A stretch of DNA of 64,000 nt from Sphingomonas xinjiangensis. GTDB lineage: Bacteria > Pseudomonadota > Alphaproteobacteria > Sphingomonadales > Sphingomonadaceae. Below, piece after piece: positions 1 to 8,476 of the stretch. The position numbers and the translations under genes are program-made. The notes beneath the pieces were generated by a model, which searched no databases, was not told where the DNA came from, and worked only from the letters and a program-made list of their open reading frames with translations. The stretch is taken from positions 62,001-126,000 of the forward strand of contig NZ_JACIJF010000008.1 of NCBI RefSeq assembly GCF_014199255.1, in the 5' to 3' direction. The first letter of the stretch is position 1; every line of letters starts with the position of its first letter.

Positions 1-1
1 G

Positions 2-148
2 GCCAAGGAAAAGGTGGCGCAAGCCGAGTTCCGCGCCGGGCTGCGCCTGCCGCGCTCGACCCGTTATCTGACCCGCTACGAGCGCGGGCTGATACAGTTC
101 CTCGAAGAGGAAATCATCGACGACCTGCAACAGCAAAAGGCCGCCTGA
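2..148 (+). CDS. C-terminal 48 residues of an unrecognised protein (partial)
   Basis: An open frame enters from the left edge and stops at TGA 146-148. The visible tail contains RYLTRYERGLIQFLEEEI followed by an acidic, glutamine-rich end. I do not recognise the family. The codon usage is like the neighbouring genes, and the frame ends 8 nt before the MscS-type gene, so the two may be co-transcribed. Only the C-terminus is visible, so no function is offered. Confidence 0.6.
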   Translation, partial: AKEKVAQAEFRAGLRLPRSTRYLTRYERGLIQFLEEEIIDDLQQQKAA

Positions 149-156
149 CCCTTCGC

Positions 157-1332
157 ATGACCAACAAAAGCACTGCGACGCCCATCCTGCCCCCTGGCCA
201 ATCGCTTCAAAGCCAGGCGCGCAGCCTGTTCCACGATTCGTTCGCGTGGTTCCAGCACCACTGGCTGGAGATCCTGATCTCGGGCGGGATTGCGGCGGCG
301 ATCGTGCTGCTGCTCCATGGCATCCGTGCCTGGGCGATCCGGCTGTGCAGCCGTGGCTCAGGCACCGCCAATTGGACGTCGATCATCGGTCGGGCGCTGG
401 CGAAGACCGGCAATTTCTTCATCATCATGGCGGCGCTGCAGTTGGTGTCCGGCTATGCGCAGCCGCCGCAGACCGTCGCGACAACGATCCGCGTGCTGTT
501 CACCGTCGCCGCCGTGTTCCAGGTCGCAATCTGGGTTCGCGAACTGATCTTCGGTGCGATCGAGCATCGCACCACGTCGGAGACGTATCACAACGAAGGG
601 CTCGCCAGCGCGCTGGGGATTATCCGGCTGCTGGTGTCAATCGCGCTGTTCGCGGTCGCCACCGTGATGGTGCTGAGCAATGTCGGGGTGAACGTGACCG
701 GGCTCGTTGCGGGCTTGGGCATCGGCGGCATCGCCATTGGCTTGGCGGCGCAGGGCATCTTCGGCGATCTGATCGCGGCGCTGTCGATCATCTTCGACCG
801 GCCGTTCCGCGTGGGCCAGAACATTAAGTACGACACCACTTCGGGCACGATCGAGCAAATCGGGCTGAAATCCACCCGCGTGCGATCGTTCGACGGCGAG
901 CTGCGGATCATTTCCAACCGGCAGTTGCTGGACAAGGAGATCCAGAACCTCAGCGACCGCAACCACATCCGTTTTAGCTGGATGCTGGGCGTTGCCTATG
1001 AAACGCCGCCCGAGACGCTGGACCGCATTCCGGCAATGCTCAGGGAAATCGTCGAGGCTGAAGGCGCTACGGCACCTCGCGCAGGCTTCGCCAATTTCAA
1101 CGCGAGTTCGCTCGACTACGAGCTGATCGTCGAGGTGCCGACCAGCGACTGGAGCATCGCACATCCGACGCGCGACCGCATTGCCACGGCGATCCTGCGG
1201 CGGTTCACCGCCGAGAAGATCAACATTCCTTATCCGACGCAGACGACATACACCGCCGCGCCGGACGGCACGCTGGTGATGCCATATCCCGATCCGCAAA
1301 TCGTGCGGGTGGATGGGACCGGCGCAGGCTAG
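157..1332 (+). CDS. MscS-family mechanosensitive ion channel
   Basis: This is a 391-residue inner-membrane protein. It has several hydrophobic segments in the first half, then the Gly/Ala-rich pore-lining helix (GLVAGLGIGGIAIGLAAQ, about residues 180-200), then the beta domain with DRPFRVGQ and the conserved end of the MS_channel domain (ISNRQLLDKEI). MscS channels open under membrane tension and release solutes on hypo-osmotic shock. The length is larger than minimal E. coli MscS (286 aa) because of extra N-terminal membrane helices. The gene starts 8 nt after the upstream frame and ends in a perfect hairpin, and it converges with putA. Confidence 0.9.
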   Translation: MTNKSTATPILPPGQSLQSQARSLFHDSFAWFQHHWLEILISGGIAAAIVLLLHGIRAWAIRLCSRGSGTANWTSIIGRALAKTGNFFIIMAALQLVSGYAQPPQTVATTIRVLFTVAAVFQVAIWVRELIFGAIEHRTTSETYHNEGLASALGIIRLLVSIALFAVATVMVLSNVGVNVTGLVAGLGIGGIAIGLAAQGIFGDLIAALSIIFDRPFRVGQNIKYDTTSGTIEQIGLKSTRVRSFDGELRIISNRQLLDKEIQNLSDRNHIRFSWMLGVAYETPPETLDRIPAMLREIVEAEGATAPRAGFANFNASSLDYELIVEVPTSDWSIAHPTRDRIATAILRRFTAEKINIPYPTQTTYTAAPDGTLVMPYPDPQIVRVDGTGAG

Positions 1333-1358
1333 ATCCTCCTCCTGCCGGAGGAGGATCT
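1331..1358. terminator. Hairpin between convergent mscS-like gene and putA
   Basis: A perfect 12-bp stem (AGATCCTCCTCC / GGAGGAGGATCT) closes a TGCC loop. It overlaps the TAG stop of the channel gene and ends 8 nt before the putA stop. There is no T-run on either side, so it is a terminator-like palindrome that could serve both convergent genes; actual termination is inferred. Confidence 0.55.
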
Positions 1359-1366
1359 ACCGCCAC

Positions 1367-4300
1367 TCAGATCCCGCCTTCGTCCAGGCTGAGCAGAGTC
1401 GCATTACCGCCCGCGCTCGTGGTGTCGACCGACACCGAGCGTTCTGCGCAGAAGCGCTGGAGATAGTGCGGGCCACCGGCTTTGGGACCAGTACCCGACA
1501 GGCCTTCGCCACCGAACGGCTGCGAGCCGACCACTGCGCCGATCATCGAGCGATTGACGTAGAGATTGCCGACGCGGGCGCGCGCCTCGGTCAGTTCGGC
1601 CGAGCGGGCGATACGGCTGTGCAACCCCATAGTGAGGCCGAAGCCCTTGGCGTTGATGCGAGCGATGGTTTCTTCCAGCGCGCCGGCTTTCCAGGTGGCG
1701 ACATGCAGGATCGGGCCGAACCATTCGCGCGATAGGTCGTCGATGGAGTCCAGCCGCACCATCGTGGGCGGGACGAACAGCCCCTGCGCCGGCACGGGCA
1801 GCGTCTTGATCCAGCGCCCCTTCGCGCTCTCGCGATAGCCCATCAGATGGTCATAGGCCGCCTGGTCGATCACCGGGCCGACATCGGTGGCGGGATCGCC
1901 GGGGTCGCCGATCACCAGCTGCTCCATCGCGCCGCGCAGCATCTCGATTACGTTCGCGGCGACTTCCTCCTGAAGCAGCAACAAGCGCAATGCCGAGCAG
2001 CGCTGGCCCGCCGAGCGGAAGGAGGAGGTGAGCACATCGGCCACCACCTGTTCGGGAAGCGCAGTGGAATCGACGATCATCGCGTTGATGCCGCCGGTCT
2101 CGGCGATCAGCGGCACGATCGGGCGATCATCCCCTTCGAGCAGCGACCGGGCGATCTTCTTGGCAGTGGGCGTGGAGCCGGTGAAGGCCACGCCGGCGAT
2201 GCGCGGATCGGCAGTGATGGCGGCGCCGATCTCCGGACCGCCGGGGATCAGGATCAACGCGTCTTCGGGTACGCCCGCCTGATGGGCAAGCTTGACTGCG
2301 GCGCGGGCGATCTCGGGTGTCTGCGGTGCGGGCTTGGCGATGACGGTGTTGCCGGTCACCAGCGCGGCGACGGCCTGGCCGAGAAAGATCGCCAGCGGGA
2401 AGTTCCAGGGAGCGATGGTTGCCCACACGCCGCGCCCTTCCATGCGCAGCTCGTTGCGCTCGCCCGTGGGTCCCGGAAGCACCAGCGGGGCCAGATCGCT
2501 GCGCGTACGCGCGGCGTAATAGCGGCAGAAGTCCGCGGCTTCGCGTACTTCGCCGATGGCGTCGGGCAGCGTTTTGAACGCTTCCTTCACCGCCAGCGAC
2601 ATCAGCGGAATGCGGTTCTCCTCCAGCAGGTCAGCCAGCCGTTCGAGGATCGTGGCGCGCTCCTCACGGCCGCGCGACGACCAGGCTGGGAAGGCTGCAG
2701 CCGCGCGGTCGATCGCCGCGCCGACATGGCCGGTCGCGGCGCGAGTCTCCGCTGCGGCGCCGGAGTCCGTGCCCTTTGGCACCGGGCTGAACGGGAACGC
2801 CGCCACCGCAGCGGCGGTCTCGGCCAGGATCTTGCGCTCCTGCAAGTCGATACCGCCCGAGTTCTTCCATTCGCCGAACAGCTCGACCGGCAGCGGGATG
2901 CTCGGATGGCGCACGCCACCCACTGCGATGATCTTTTCGACCGGATCCGCCAGCAGTTCGGCTTCGCTCAATTGCTCGTCGGCAAGCTGGTGGACGAAGC
3001 TCGAATTGGCGCCATTCTCCAGCAGGCGCCGCACGAGGTATGCCAGCAAGTCGCGGTGGCCGCCCACGGGCGCATAGATGCGGCAGTGATAGCCCTCTTC
3101 ACGCACCAGCCGCTCGTACAGCCCCTCGCCCATGCCGTGGAGGCGCTGGAACTCGAAGTCGCGGCTGTCGCCCGCCCATTCGAGGATGGTGGCGACGGTG
3201 AGCGCATTGTGGCTGGCGAAAGCGGGCACGATGTTCCGCGCGTCGAGCATATCGCGCGCGCAGGCGAGATAGGACACGTCGGTCGCCGACTTGCGGGTGA
3301 AGAGCGGATAGTCACTCAGTCCTTCAACCTGGGTGCGCTTGATTTCGCTGTCCCAGTACGCGCCTTTGACCAACCGGACGTGCATCGGCCGGCCGAGCTG
3401 GTCGGCCCAGGCGATCACCGCGCGCGCGCGCTTGCCATAGGCCTGCACGGCCATGCCGAAGCCGTCCCAGCCCTTCAGTTCTGGACGCTTGGCGACGCTG
3501 CCGATGATGTCGAGGCTCATGTCGAGCCGCTCACTCTCCTCAGCGTCGACGGTCAGCGGGATACGCTGGCTGCACGCCTCCGACGCTAGCTGTGCGAGCA
3601 TGTCGGTCAGCTCGGGGACGCACTTGTCGTACTGGCCGACTTCGTAGCGCGGGTGCAGCGCGGACAGCTTGACCGAGATCGAATGCCCAGCCTTGGGGTC
3701 ACGCCCCACCGCGCGGATCGCTTCGAAATAGGCTTGGAAGTAGCGCTCGGCATCGGCCTTGGTCCGCGCCGCCTCGCCCAGCATGTCGAAGCTGGCGGTG
3801 AAGCCGTGGTTCTCGGGCTTCTTCATCCGCTTCATGGCTTCGTCAATGGTGCGGCCCATCACGAAGACTTCGCCCATCCGCTTCATGGCGGCGCCGACCG
3901 CCTGGCGCACGAACGGCTCACCGGCGCGGCTGATCAGCCGGCGCAGCGATCCGGTCTGTTCGTCGCCGACCAGCGCGCGGCCGAGCATCAGGCCCCAGGT
4001 GGCGCTGTTCACCAGCATCGAGTTGGACTTGCCGGAATGCGACTTCCAGTTCGCATCGCCGATCTTGTCGGCAATCAGCAGGTCGGCGGTTTCGGGATCG
4101 GGGACGCGCAGGAACGCCTCGGCCAGGCTGAGCAGCGCGACGCCTTCCGACGAGTTCAGCCGATATTCCTGGAGGAACTGGTTTACCCAGCCGCGGGTCT
4201 GCGCCGCACGCAGATCAGCGAGCAGCCCCAGCGCATGCCCCATCACCCGCCCGCGCGACTCGGGCGACAGCCGCGCACGCTCCGCAAGCGGTTTTAGAAC

Positions 4301-4375
4301 ATCGGGTTCGCTCGCCCGATGCAGCTTTTCCATGGAAGCACGCGGGTTGGACGCTACGTCACTCTGCATTTTCAA
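1367..4375 (-). CDS. putA: Bifunctional proline dehydrogenase / glutamate-semialdehyde dehydrogenase PutA
   Basis: The 1002-residue enzyme oxidises proline to P5C (FAD-dependent PRODH barrel, about residues 160-470) and then glutamate semialdehyde to glutamate (NAD+-dependent ALDH, about 530-980). Visible PRODH motifs include LVKGAYWDSEIKRTQVEGL and RLHGMGEGLYERL. The ALDH part shows APWNFPLAIFLGQ, FTGSTPTAKKI, ETGGINAMIV and the catalytic-cysteine block AGQRCSALR. It lacks the N-terminal ribbon-helix-helix DNA-binding domain and the extra C-terminal domain of trifunctional PutA (about 1320 aa), so it is the short bifunctional type and should not autoregulate. The first codon shown is TTG (4375-4373); an ATG two codons in (4369-4367) is equally possible. 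It is divergent from the MaoC gene. Confidence 0.95.
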   Translation of the reverse strand: MKMQSDVASNPRASMEKLHRASEPDVLKPLAERARLSPESRGRVMGHALGLLADLRAAQTRGWVNQFLQEYRLNSSEGVALLSLAEAFLRVPDPETADLLIADKIGDANWKSHSGKSNSMLVNSATWGLMLGRALVGDEQTGSLRRLISRAGEPFVRQAVGAAMKRMGEVFVMGRTIDEAMKRMKKPENHGFTASFDMLGEAARTKADAERYFQAYFEAIRAVGRDPKAGHSISVKLSALHPRYEVGQYDKCVPELTDMLAQLASEACSQRIPLTVDAEESERLDMSLDIIGSVAKRPELKGWDGFGMAVQAYGKRARAVIAWADQLGRPMHVRLVKGAYWDSEIKRTQVEGLSDYPLFTRKSATDVSYLACARDMLDARNIVPAFASHNALTVATILEWAGDSRDFEFQRLHGMGEGLYERLVREEGYHCRIYAPVGGHRDLLAYLVRRLLENGANSSFVHQLADEQLSEAELLADPVEKIIAVGGVRHPSIPLPVELFGEWKNSGGIDLQERKILAETAAAVAAFPFSPVPKGTDSGAAAETRAATGHVGAAIDRAAAAFPAWSSRGREERATILERLADLLEENRIPLMSLAVKEAFKTLPDAIGEVREAADFCRYYAARTRSDLAPLVLPGPTGERNELRMEGRGVWATIAPWNFPLAIFLGQAVAALVTGNTVIAKPAPQTPEIARAAVKLAHQAGVPEDALILIPGGPEIGAAITADPRIAGVAFTGSTPTAKKIARSLLEGDDRPIVPLIAETGGINAMIVDSTALPEQVVADVLTSSFRSAGQRCSALRLLLLQEEVAANVIEMLRGAMEQLVIGDPGDPATDVGPVIDQAAYDHLMGYRESAKGRWIKTLPVPAQGLFVPPTMVRLDSIDDLSREWFGPILHVATWKAGALEETIARINAKGFGLTMGLHSRIARSAELTEARARVGNLYVNRSMIGAVVGSQPFGGEGLSGTGPKAGGPHYLQRFCAERSVSVDTTSAGGNATLLSLDEGGI

Positions 4376-4467
4376 AATCTCGGTCGGGCGAGGCTTGCGA
4401 GAAGCCCCGCGGGGTCACTAGATATGCCCAGCGCTATGATAGAAAATTGCGCAGGAGGACAGCCCCG

Positions 4468-4923
4468 GTGAACGCAGTGACGGTGCAGCAACTGGCCGAA
4501 CAGGTCGGCGCCGAGCGGCTATCGGATTGGGTTGAAGTCACCCAGGGGATGATCGACCAGTTCGCCGATGCGACCGCCGACCACCAGTTCATCCATGTCG
4601 ATCCCGTGCGAGCCGCGCAGACGCCGTTCGGGGGCACTATCGCGCATGGTTTCCTCTCGCTTTCGCTGATGCCGATGCTCAGCCAACGTGCCGGCGGGCC
4701 GCAGATGACTGGTGCCCGCATGGGGGTGAACTATGGCGGCAACAAAGTCCGCTTCCTCCAGCCGGTTCGCTCCGGCGCGCGCGTGCGCGGCCGCTTCAAG
4801 CTGCTGAAGCTCGCCGAACGCCAGCCCGGCGTCTGGGAACAAGTTCAGGAATACACCCTCGAAATCGAGGGCGCAGATAAACCCGCGCTGATCGCCGAAT
4901 GGATCGCGCTCATCTACGTCTGA
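4468..4923 (+). CDS. MaoC-family (R)-specific enoyl-CoA hydratase-like protein
   Basis: This 151-residue single hot-dog-fold protein has the hydratase 2 signature: a region equivalent to D-x(4)-H (ADATADHQFIHVDP) and TPFGGTIAHGFLSLSL. The family hydrates trans-2-enoyl-CoA to (R)-3-hydroxyacyl-CoA or acts in related acyl thioester chemistry. I chose the GTG at 4468 because AGGAGG at 4453-4458 sits 9 nt upstream; the frame stays open to a TTG at 4447, but that would bury the ribosome binding site. The gene is followed after 12 nt by a thiolase, so the two likely form an operon in acyl-CoA metabolism. Confidence 0.87.
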   Translation: MNAVTVQQLAEQVGAERLSDWVEVTQGMIDQFADATADHQFIHVDPVRAAQTPFGGTIAHGFLSLSLMPMLSQRAGGPQMTGARMGVNYGGNKVRFLQPVRSGARVRGRFKLLKLAERQPGVWEQVQEYTLEIEGADKPALIAEWIALIYV

Positions 4924-4935
4924 AAAGGAAGAACC

Positions 4936-6111
4936 ATGCGCTCCGCAGTTATCGTCTCCACTGCCCGTACCCCGATCAGCCGCGCCTATCGCGGTGCGTT
5001 CAATGCCACCGCTGCGCCGACCCTCGCCAGCCACGCGATCAAGGCAGCGGTGGAACGCGCCGGCATCGAAGGTGCGCAGGTCGACGACCTCGTCTTCGGC
5101 GCCGCGCTGCAACAGGGTAGCCAGGCCGGCAATATCGCCCGCAACGCGTTGCTGCGCGCAGGGCTGCCGACCACCGTGCCGGGCATGTCGGTCGACCGCC
5201 AGTGCGCGTCGGGCCTGATGGCGATCGCCACCGCGGCCAAGCAGATCACGCAGGACAACATGGACATCACCGTCGGCGGAGGCGTCGAGTCGATCAGCCT
5301 GGTGCAGACCCCGCAGCTACGCATCGAGCCCGATCGCGAACTGCTGGCTATCCAGGGCGACATCTACATGCCGATGCTCCAGACCGCCGAAGTGGTCGCC
5401 AGCCGTTATGGCATCGGCCGCGACCGCACCGACGCCTATGCCTTCCAGTCGCAGCAGCGCACCGCCGCCGCGCAGGCCGCGGGCAAGTTCGACGGCGAGA
5501 TCGTATCGGTCACCGCGACGATGAACGTGGTGAACAAGGAGACCAAGGAAGTCAGCCAGAAGGAAGTCACGCTGGCGAAGGACGAGGGCAACCGTCCCGA
5601 AACGACGCTGGAAGGGCTGACCGGGCTTCAGCCGGTGCTGCCGAACGGCACGATCACTGCGGGCAACGCGTCGCAGCTGTCCGACGGCAGCGCGGCTTGC
5701 GTGCTGATGGAGGAGAAGCTGGCCTCCAGCCGAGGTCTTCAGCCGCTGGGTCGCTATGTCGGCATGGCGGTGGCCGGCACTAAGCCCGACGAAATGGGCA
5801 TCGGCCCGGTCTTCGCCATCCCCAAGCTGCTCGAGCGCTTCAACCTGAAGATGGACGATATCGGCCTTTGGGAGCTGAACGAAGCCTTCGCGGTGCAGGT
5901 GCTGTATTGCGCCGACAAGCTGGGCATCCCCAATGAGCTGCTCAACGTCAATGGCGGCGCGATCTCGGTCGGCCACCCCTATGGCATGTCAGGCGCGCGC
6001 ATGACCGGCCACGCGCTGATCGAAGGCAAGCGGCGCGGCGCTAAGTATGTGGTGGTCACCATGTGCGTCGGCGGCGGCATGGGTGCGGCGGGGCTGTTCG
6101 AGGTACTGTAA
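4936..6111 (+). CDS. Acetyl-CoA acyltransferase (thiolase)
   Basis: This 391-residue thiolase has the N-terminal active-site cysteine in [12 protein letters not shown] (about residue 92), the NEAFA motif (about 318), the [17 protein letters not shown] histidine loop (about 343) and the C-terminal cysteine block [17 protein letters not shown]. These are the complete catalytic set for thiolytic cleavage or Claisen condensation of acyl-CoAs. AAAGGAAGAACC precedes the ATG. It lies 12 nt after the MaoC hydratase, so a role in beta-oxidation or PHB-type precursor metabolism is plausible. The exact substrate cannot be read from the sequence. Confidence 0.93.
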   Translation: MRSAVIVSTARTPISRAYRGAFNATAAPTLASHAIKAAVERAGIEGAQVDDLVFGAALQQGSQAGNIARNALLRAGLPTTVPGMSVDRQCASGLMAIATAAKQITQDNMDITVGGGVESISLVQTPQLRIEPDRELLAIQGDIYMPMLQTAEVVASRYGIGRDRTDAYAFQSQQRTAAAQAAGKFDGEIVSVTATMNVVNKETKEVSQKEVTLAKDEGNRPETTLEGLTGLQPVLPNGTITAGNASQLSDGSAACVLMEEKLASSRGLQPLGRYVGMAVAGTKPDEMGIGPVFAIPKLLERFNLKMDDIGLWELNEAFAVQVLYCADKLGIPNELLNVNGGAISVGHPYGMSGARMTGHALIEGKRRGAKYVVVTMCVGGGMGAAGLFEVL

Positions 6112-6123
6112 GCGACTCGTTGC

Positions 6124-6145
6124 ATATAAGCGCCCGCGCTTATAT
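6124..6145. terminator. Hairpin after the thiolase gene
   Basis: A perfect 10-bp stem, ATATAAGCGC / GCGCTTATAT, is separated by CC and followed by TTAG. It starts 12 nt after the thiolase stop. The AT-rich base and T-rich 3' side resemble a weak intrinsic terminator on the plus strand. It could also end the minus-strand transcript of the small peptide gene downstream. Confidence 0.45.
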
Positions 6146-6255
6146 TTAGTGAAGCAAGCGACACCGGTACTCCGGTTCCTGGGCCTCGATCGTGCCAGCG
6201 ATCGGGGCCCAACTCGTTTGGGACCCGGCTGCCAGGCCGAGCCCTCCCGTCGTGC

Positions 6256-6348
6256 TTACTTGCAGCGTGCTACCTCCACCACCTTGAGCACCAAGGTGGT
6301 GGAGGCGAACAACACGCCAAGGACCAGGCACAAGTCAGCAAGCGACAT
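6256..6348 (-). CDS. Putative 30-residue single-pass membrane peptide
   Basis: ATG at 6348-6346 is preceded by GGGAG with 8-nt spacing, and TAA at 6258-6256 ends a 30-codon frame. The peptide has a short N-terminus (MSLADL), one uninterrupted hydrophobic helix (about residues 6-21) and a charged tail ending KVVEVARCK. This layout resembles holin-like or small toxic membrane peptides, but it is too short to assign by eye. A perfect 14-bp inverted repeat (6273-6286 / 6292-6305, loop AGCAC) lies inside the coding region and would fold in the mRNA. The rest of the 6112-6478 interval shows nothing else that I can support as a gene. Confidence 0.5.
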   Translation of the reverse strand: MSLADLCLVLGVLFASTTLVLKVVEVARCK

Positions 6349-6478
6349 TGTGCATACTCCCTTTCACGGCGGCGGGATTGCCGCCGCACGCCTAGACTGA
6401 CGCGCACCGCCTGATGCTGCAACCTTGCCGCGCTCGCCTCGTTGTCCTGCCGAACCGATACAAACGGAGTAGGAACCG

Positions 6479-6973
6479 ATGGCCGACAAGACCCCCGCCG
6501 AACTCAAGCAGGACCTTTGGCAGAAGATGGCGGACAGCCCGTTCGTCATGGTCGGGCTGATGGACGGCGGGCATCACATCCCGCTCACCGCGCAGCTCGA
6601 CAAGGATCAGGTCGACACGCTGTTCTTCTTCATCGGGAAGGACAATCGCCTGGCGAAGGGCGGCGATGGCATGGCCCACTATGTGTCCAAGGGGCACGAC
6701 TATTTCGCGTGCCTGTCGGGCACCGCCAAGATCGACAACGACCCCGCGCTGATCGACAAATTGTGGGACAAGCAGGCCGAAGCCTGGTTCCCCGAAGGCA
6801 AGGAAGACCCGAACCTGGCGCTGCTGCGCTTCGACATTGACAGCGCCGAGCTGTGGGAAACCGACATCTCGGTCAGCGGCCGCGTCAAGATGCTGTTCGG
6901 CGGCACGATCCGCCCAAGCGAAAGCAGCAGCCACGCCAAGGTTCAAACCACTGCGGAATCGTCGCAGGCCTGA
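6479..6973 (+). CDS. Pyridoxamine 5'-phosphate oxidase-like (general stress 26-type) FMN-binding protein
   Basis: This 164-residue split-barrel protein has DGGHHIPLTAQLD near the N-terminus, FFFIGKDNRLAKG in the middle, and a substrate-facing region with the sequence WFPEGKEDPNLALLRFDID. The family (general stress protein 26-like) binds flavins, and most members have no proven oxidase activity on pyridoxamine phosphate, so a general flavin-binding or stress role is as much as can be said. The ATG follows GGAGTAGGAACCG. It is a single gene ending in a strong hairpin and converging with the PHB depolymerase. Confidence 0.85.
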   Translation: MADKTPAELKQDLWQKMADSPFVMVGLMDGGHHIPLTAQLDKDQVDTLFFFIGKDNRLAKGGDGMAHYVSKGHDYFACLSGTAKIDNDPALIDKLWDKQAEAWFPEGKEDPNLALLRFDIDSAELWETDISVSGRVKMLFGGTIRPSESSSHAKVQTTAESSQA

Positions 6974-6980
6974 CCTGTTC

Positions 6981-7007
6981 GCTCCTCCCCTGCAAAAGGG
7001 GAGGAGC
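6981..7007. terminator. Hairpin between convergent genes
   Basis: Perfect 10-bp stem GCTCCTCCCC / GGGGAGGAGC with a TGCAAAA loop, placed between the stops of the PNPOx-like gene and the depolymerase gene. A bidirectional terminator is the natural reading; it belongs to the same CTCCCC..GGGGAG style as many hairpins in this window. Confidence 0.6.
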
Positions 7008-7013
7008 GCTTGC

Positions 7014-8243
7014 TCAGTCGTTCGCGGCCATCCACTGCTCCAGCACCGGCGCGATCCGCGTCCGCCACTTGGAGCCATTGAAAATGCCGTAATGGCCGAC
7101 GCCTTCGGCCATGTGATACAATTTCTTGGCATCGGGAAGCTCGGTCGCCAGCGTCAGCGCCGCCTTGGTCTGCCCCAGCCCCGAAATGTCGTCGCGCTCG
7201 CCCTCGATCGCCAGCAAGCCGATGTCGGTGATCGCCGCCGGATCGACCTTGCGCCCGCGATGAATCATCTCGCCCTTGGGCAGCGCGTGGGTCTGGAACA
7301 CCAGATCGATCGTCTGGAGATAGAACTCCGCGGTCATGTCGCAGACCGAGCGATATTCCTCGTAGAAGCGCATCGTTGCATCAGCGCTCTCGTCGTCGCC
7401 CTGGACGAGATGTTTGAACATCTCCCAATGGCTGATCATGTGGCTGCCCAGGTTCATCGTCATGAACCCGGCAAGCTGCAAGAAGCCCGGATAGACCCGC
7501 CGACCCGCGCCGGCATAGGTCGCTGGCACCGTCGCGATCACATTCTGCTCGAACCAGCTGAACGGCCGCTCGGTCGCGAGTGTGTTCACGGCGGTCGGCG
7601 CCTCGCGGGTGTCGACCGGACCGCCCATCATCGTCAGTGTCTTGGGCCGGTTGGGATGCGCATCGGCGCTCATCACCGCCACTGCGGCATAGCTGGGGAC
7701 CGATGGCTGGCACACCGCCAGCATATGCGCGCGCGGATCGCCTTGGGCGCCGATATGCTCGAGATAGGCGATGATGTAGTCGACATAATCTTCCAGGTCG
7801 AAGCTGCCGTCGCTGAGCGGCACTTGCTTCGCGTCGCGCCAGTCGGTGATGTAGACGTCCGCCACCGGCAGCATCCGCTCCACCGTGCCACGCAGCAGCG
7901 TGGCATAATGCCCCGACATCGGCGCCACGATCAGCAGCTTGGGGCCACCCTCCACACCCTGACGCACGAAGCGCTTGAGCTGGCCGAACGGCTTGCGCAG
8001 CACGATCTCTTCATGGACATCCACTTCGCGGCCATCGACAGTGGTGCGGTCGAGCCCGAAGTCCGGCTTGCCGCGCGGTGCGGAGGCATGGGCGAAGACT
8101 TCCAGCGCCGAGGCCATGACCGGGCCGCCGCCCCATGCTGCAAAGGGGTTGGCGGGATTGTTGAGCAGGCCTGCAGAGAAGTTGGCGAACGCACTCGCAC
8201 CCGCGAGGAGCGAGCGCTGGATTTCATAGGCGTCGTACAGCAT
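7014..8243 (-). CDS. phaZ: Intracellular polyhydroxybutyrate depolymerase
   Basis: This 409-residue alpha/beta hydrolase of the intracellular PhaZ family mobilises stored PHB. The nucleophile elbow is AVCQPSVPS, with a cysteine (about C178) instead of serine, as in the Ralstonia-type enzymes. The N-terminal half has VAPMSGHYATLLRGTVERM, and the C-terminal third has the acid and histidine regions (IEGERDDISGLGQT and GVGHYGIFNGSKWR). There is no signal peptide, consistent with an action on cytoplasmic granules. It is a monocistronic gene, divergent from the ABC exporter. The nearby thiolase and MaoC genes are compatible with PHB metabolism, but they are not in the same transcript. Confidence 0.92.
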   Translation of the reverse strand: MLYDAYEIQRSLLAGASAFANFSAGLLNNPANPFAAWGGGPVMASALEVFAHASAPRGKPDFGLDRTTVDGREVDVHEEIVLRKPFGQLKRFVRQGVEGGPKLLIVAPMSGHYATLLRGTVERMLPVADVYITDWRDAKQVPLSDGSFDLEDYVDYIIAYLEHIGAQGDPRAHMLAVCQPSVPSYAAVAVMSADAHPNRPKTLTMMGGPVDTREAPTAVNTLATERPFSWFEQNVIATVPATYAGAGRRVYPGFLQLAGFMTMNLGSHMISHWEMFKHLVQGDDESADATMRFYEEYRSVCDMTAEFYLQTIDLVFQTHALPKGEMIHRGRKVDPAAITDIGLLAIEGERDDISGLGQTKAALTLATELPDAKKLYHMAEGVGHYGIFNGSKWRTRIAPVLEQWMAAND

Positions 8244-8476
8244 CCAATTCCTTCCGCCGCCACGCGCAGCAGAGTGCGGCGGCTTTCCCGATCAATATAG
8301 CGTCGCCTTGTTGCACCGCAACGAAGGAACGCTTCCGGGAAAATGCGGTGGCCAGTATCTTGTCGACGCGGAAAACGGATGTCCTGCAAACCGCTTACAC
8401 CTGCTTATCAAGGGCTTAGGCGTAGACTTCCGCTCAACGGTTCCCCTGCCCCGGCATTCGCGCTAGTCCGCCCCGC

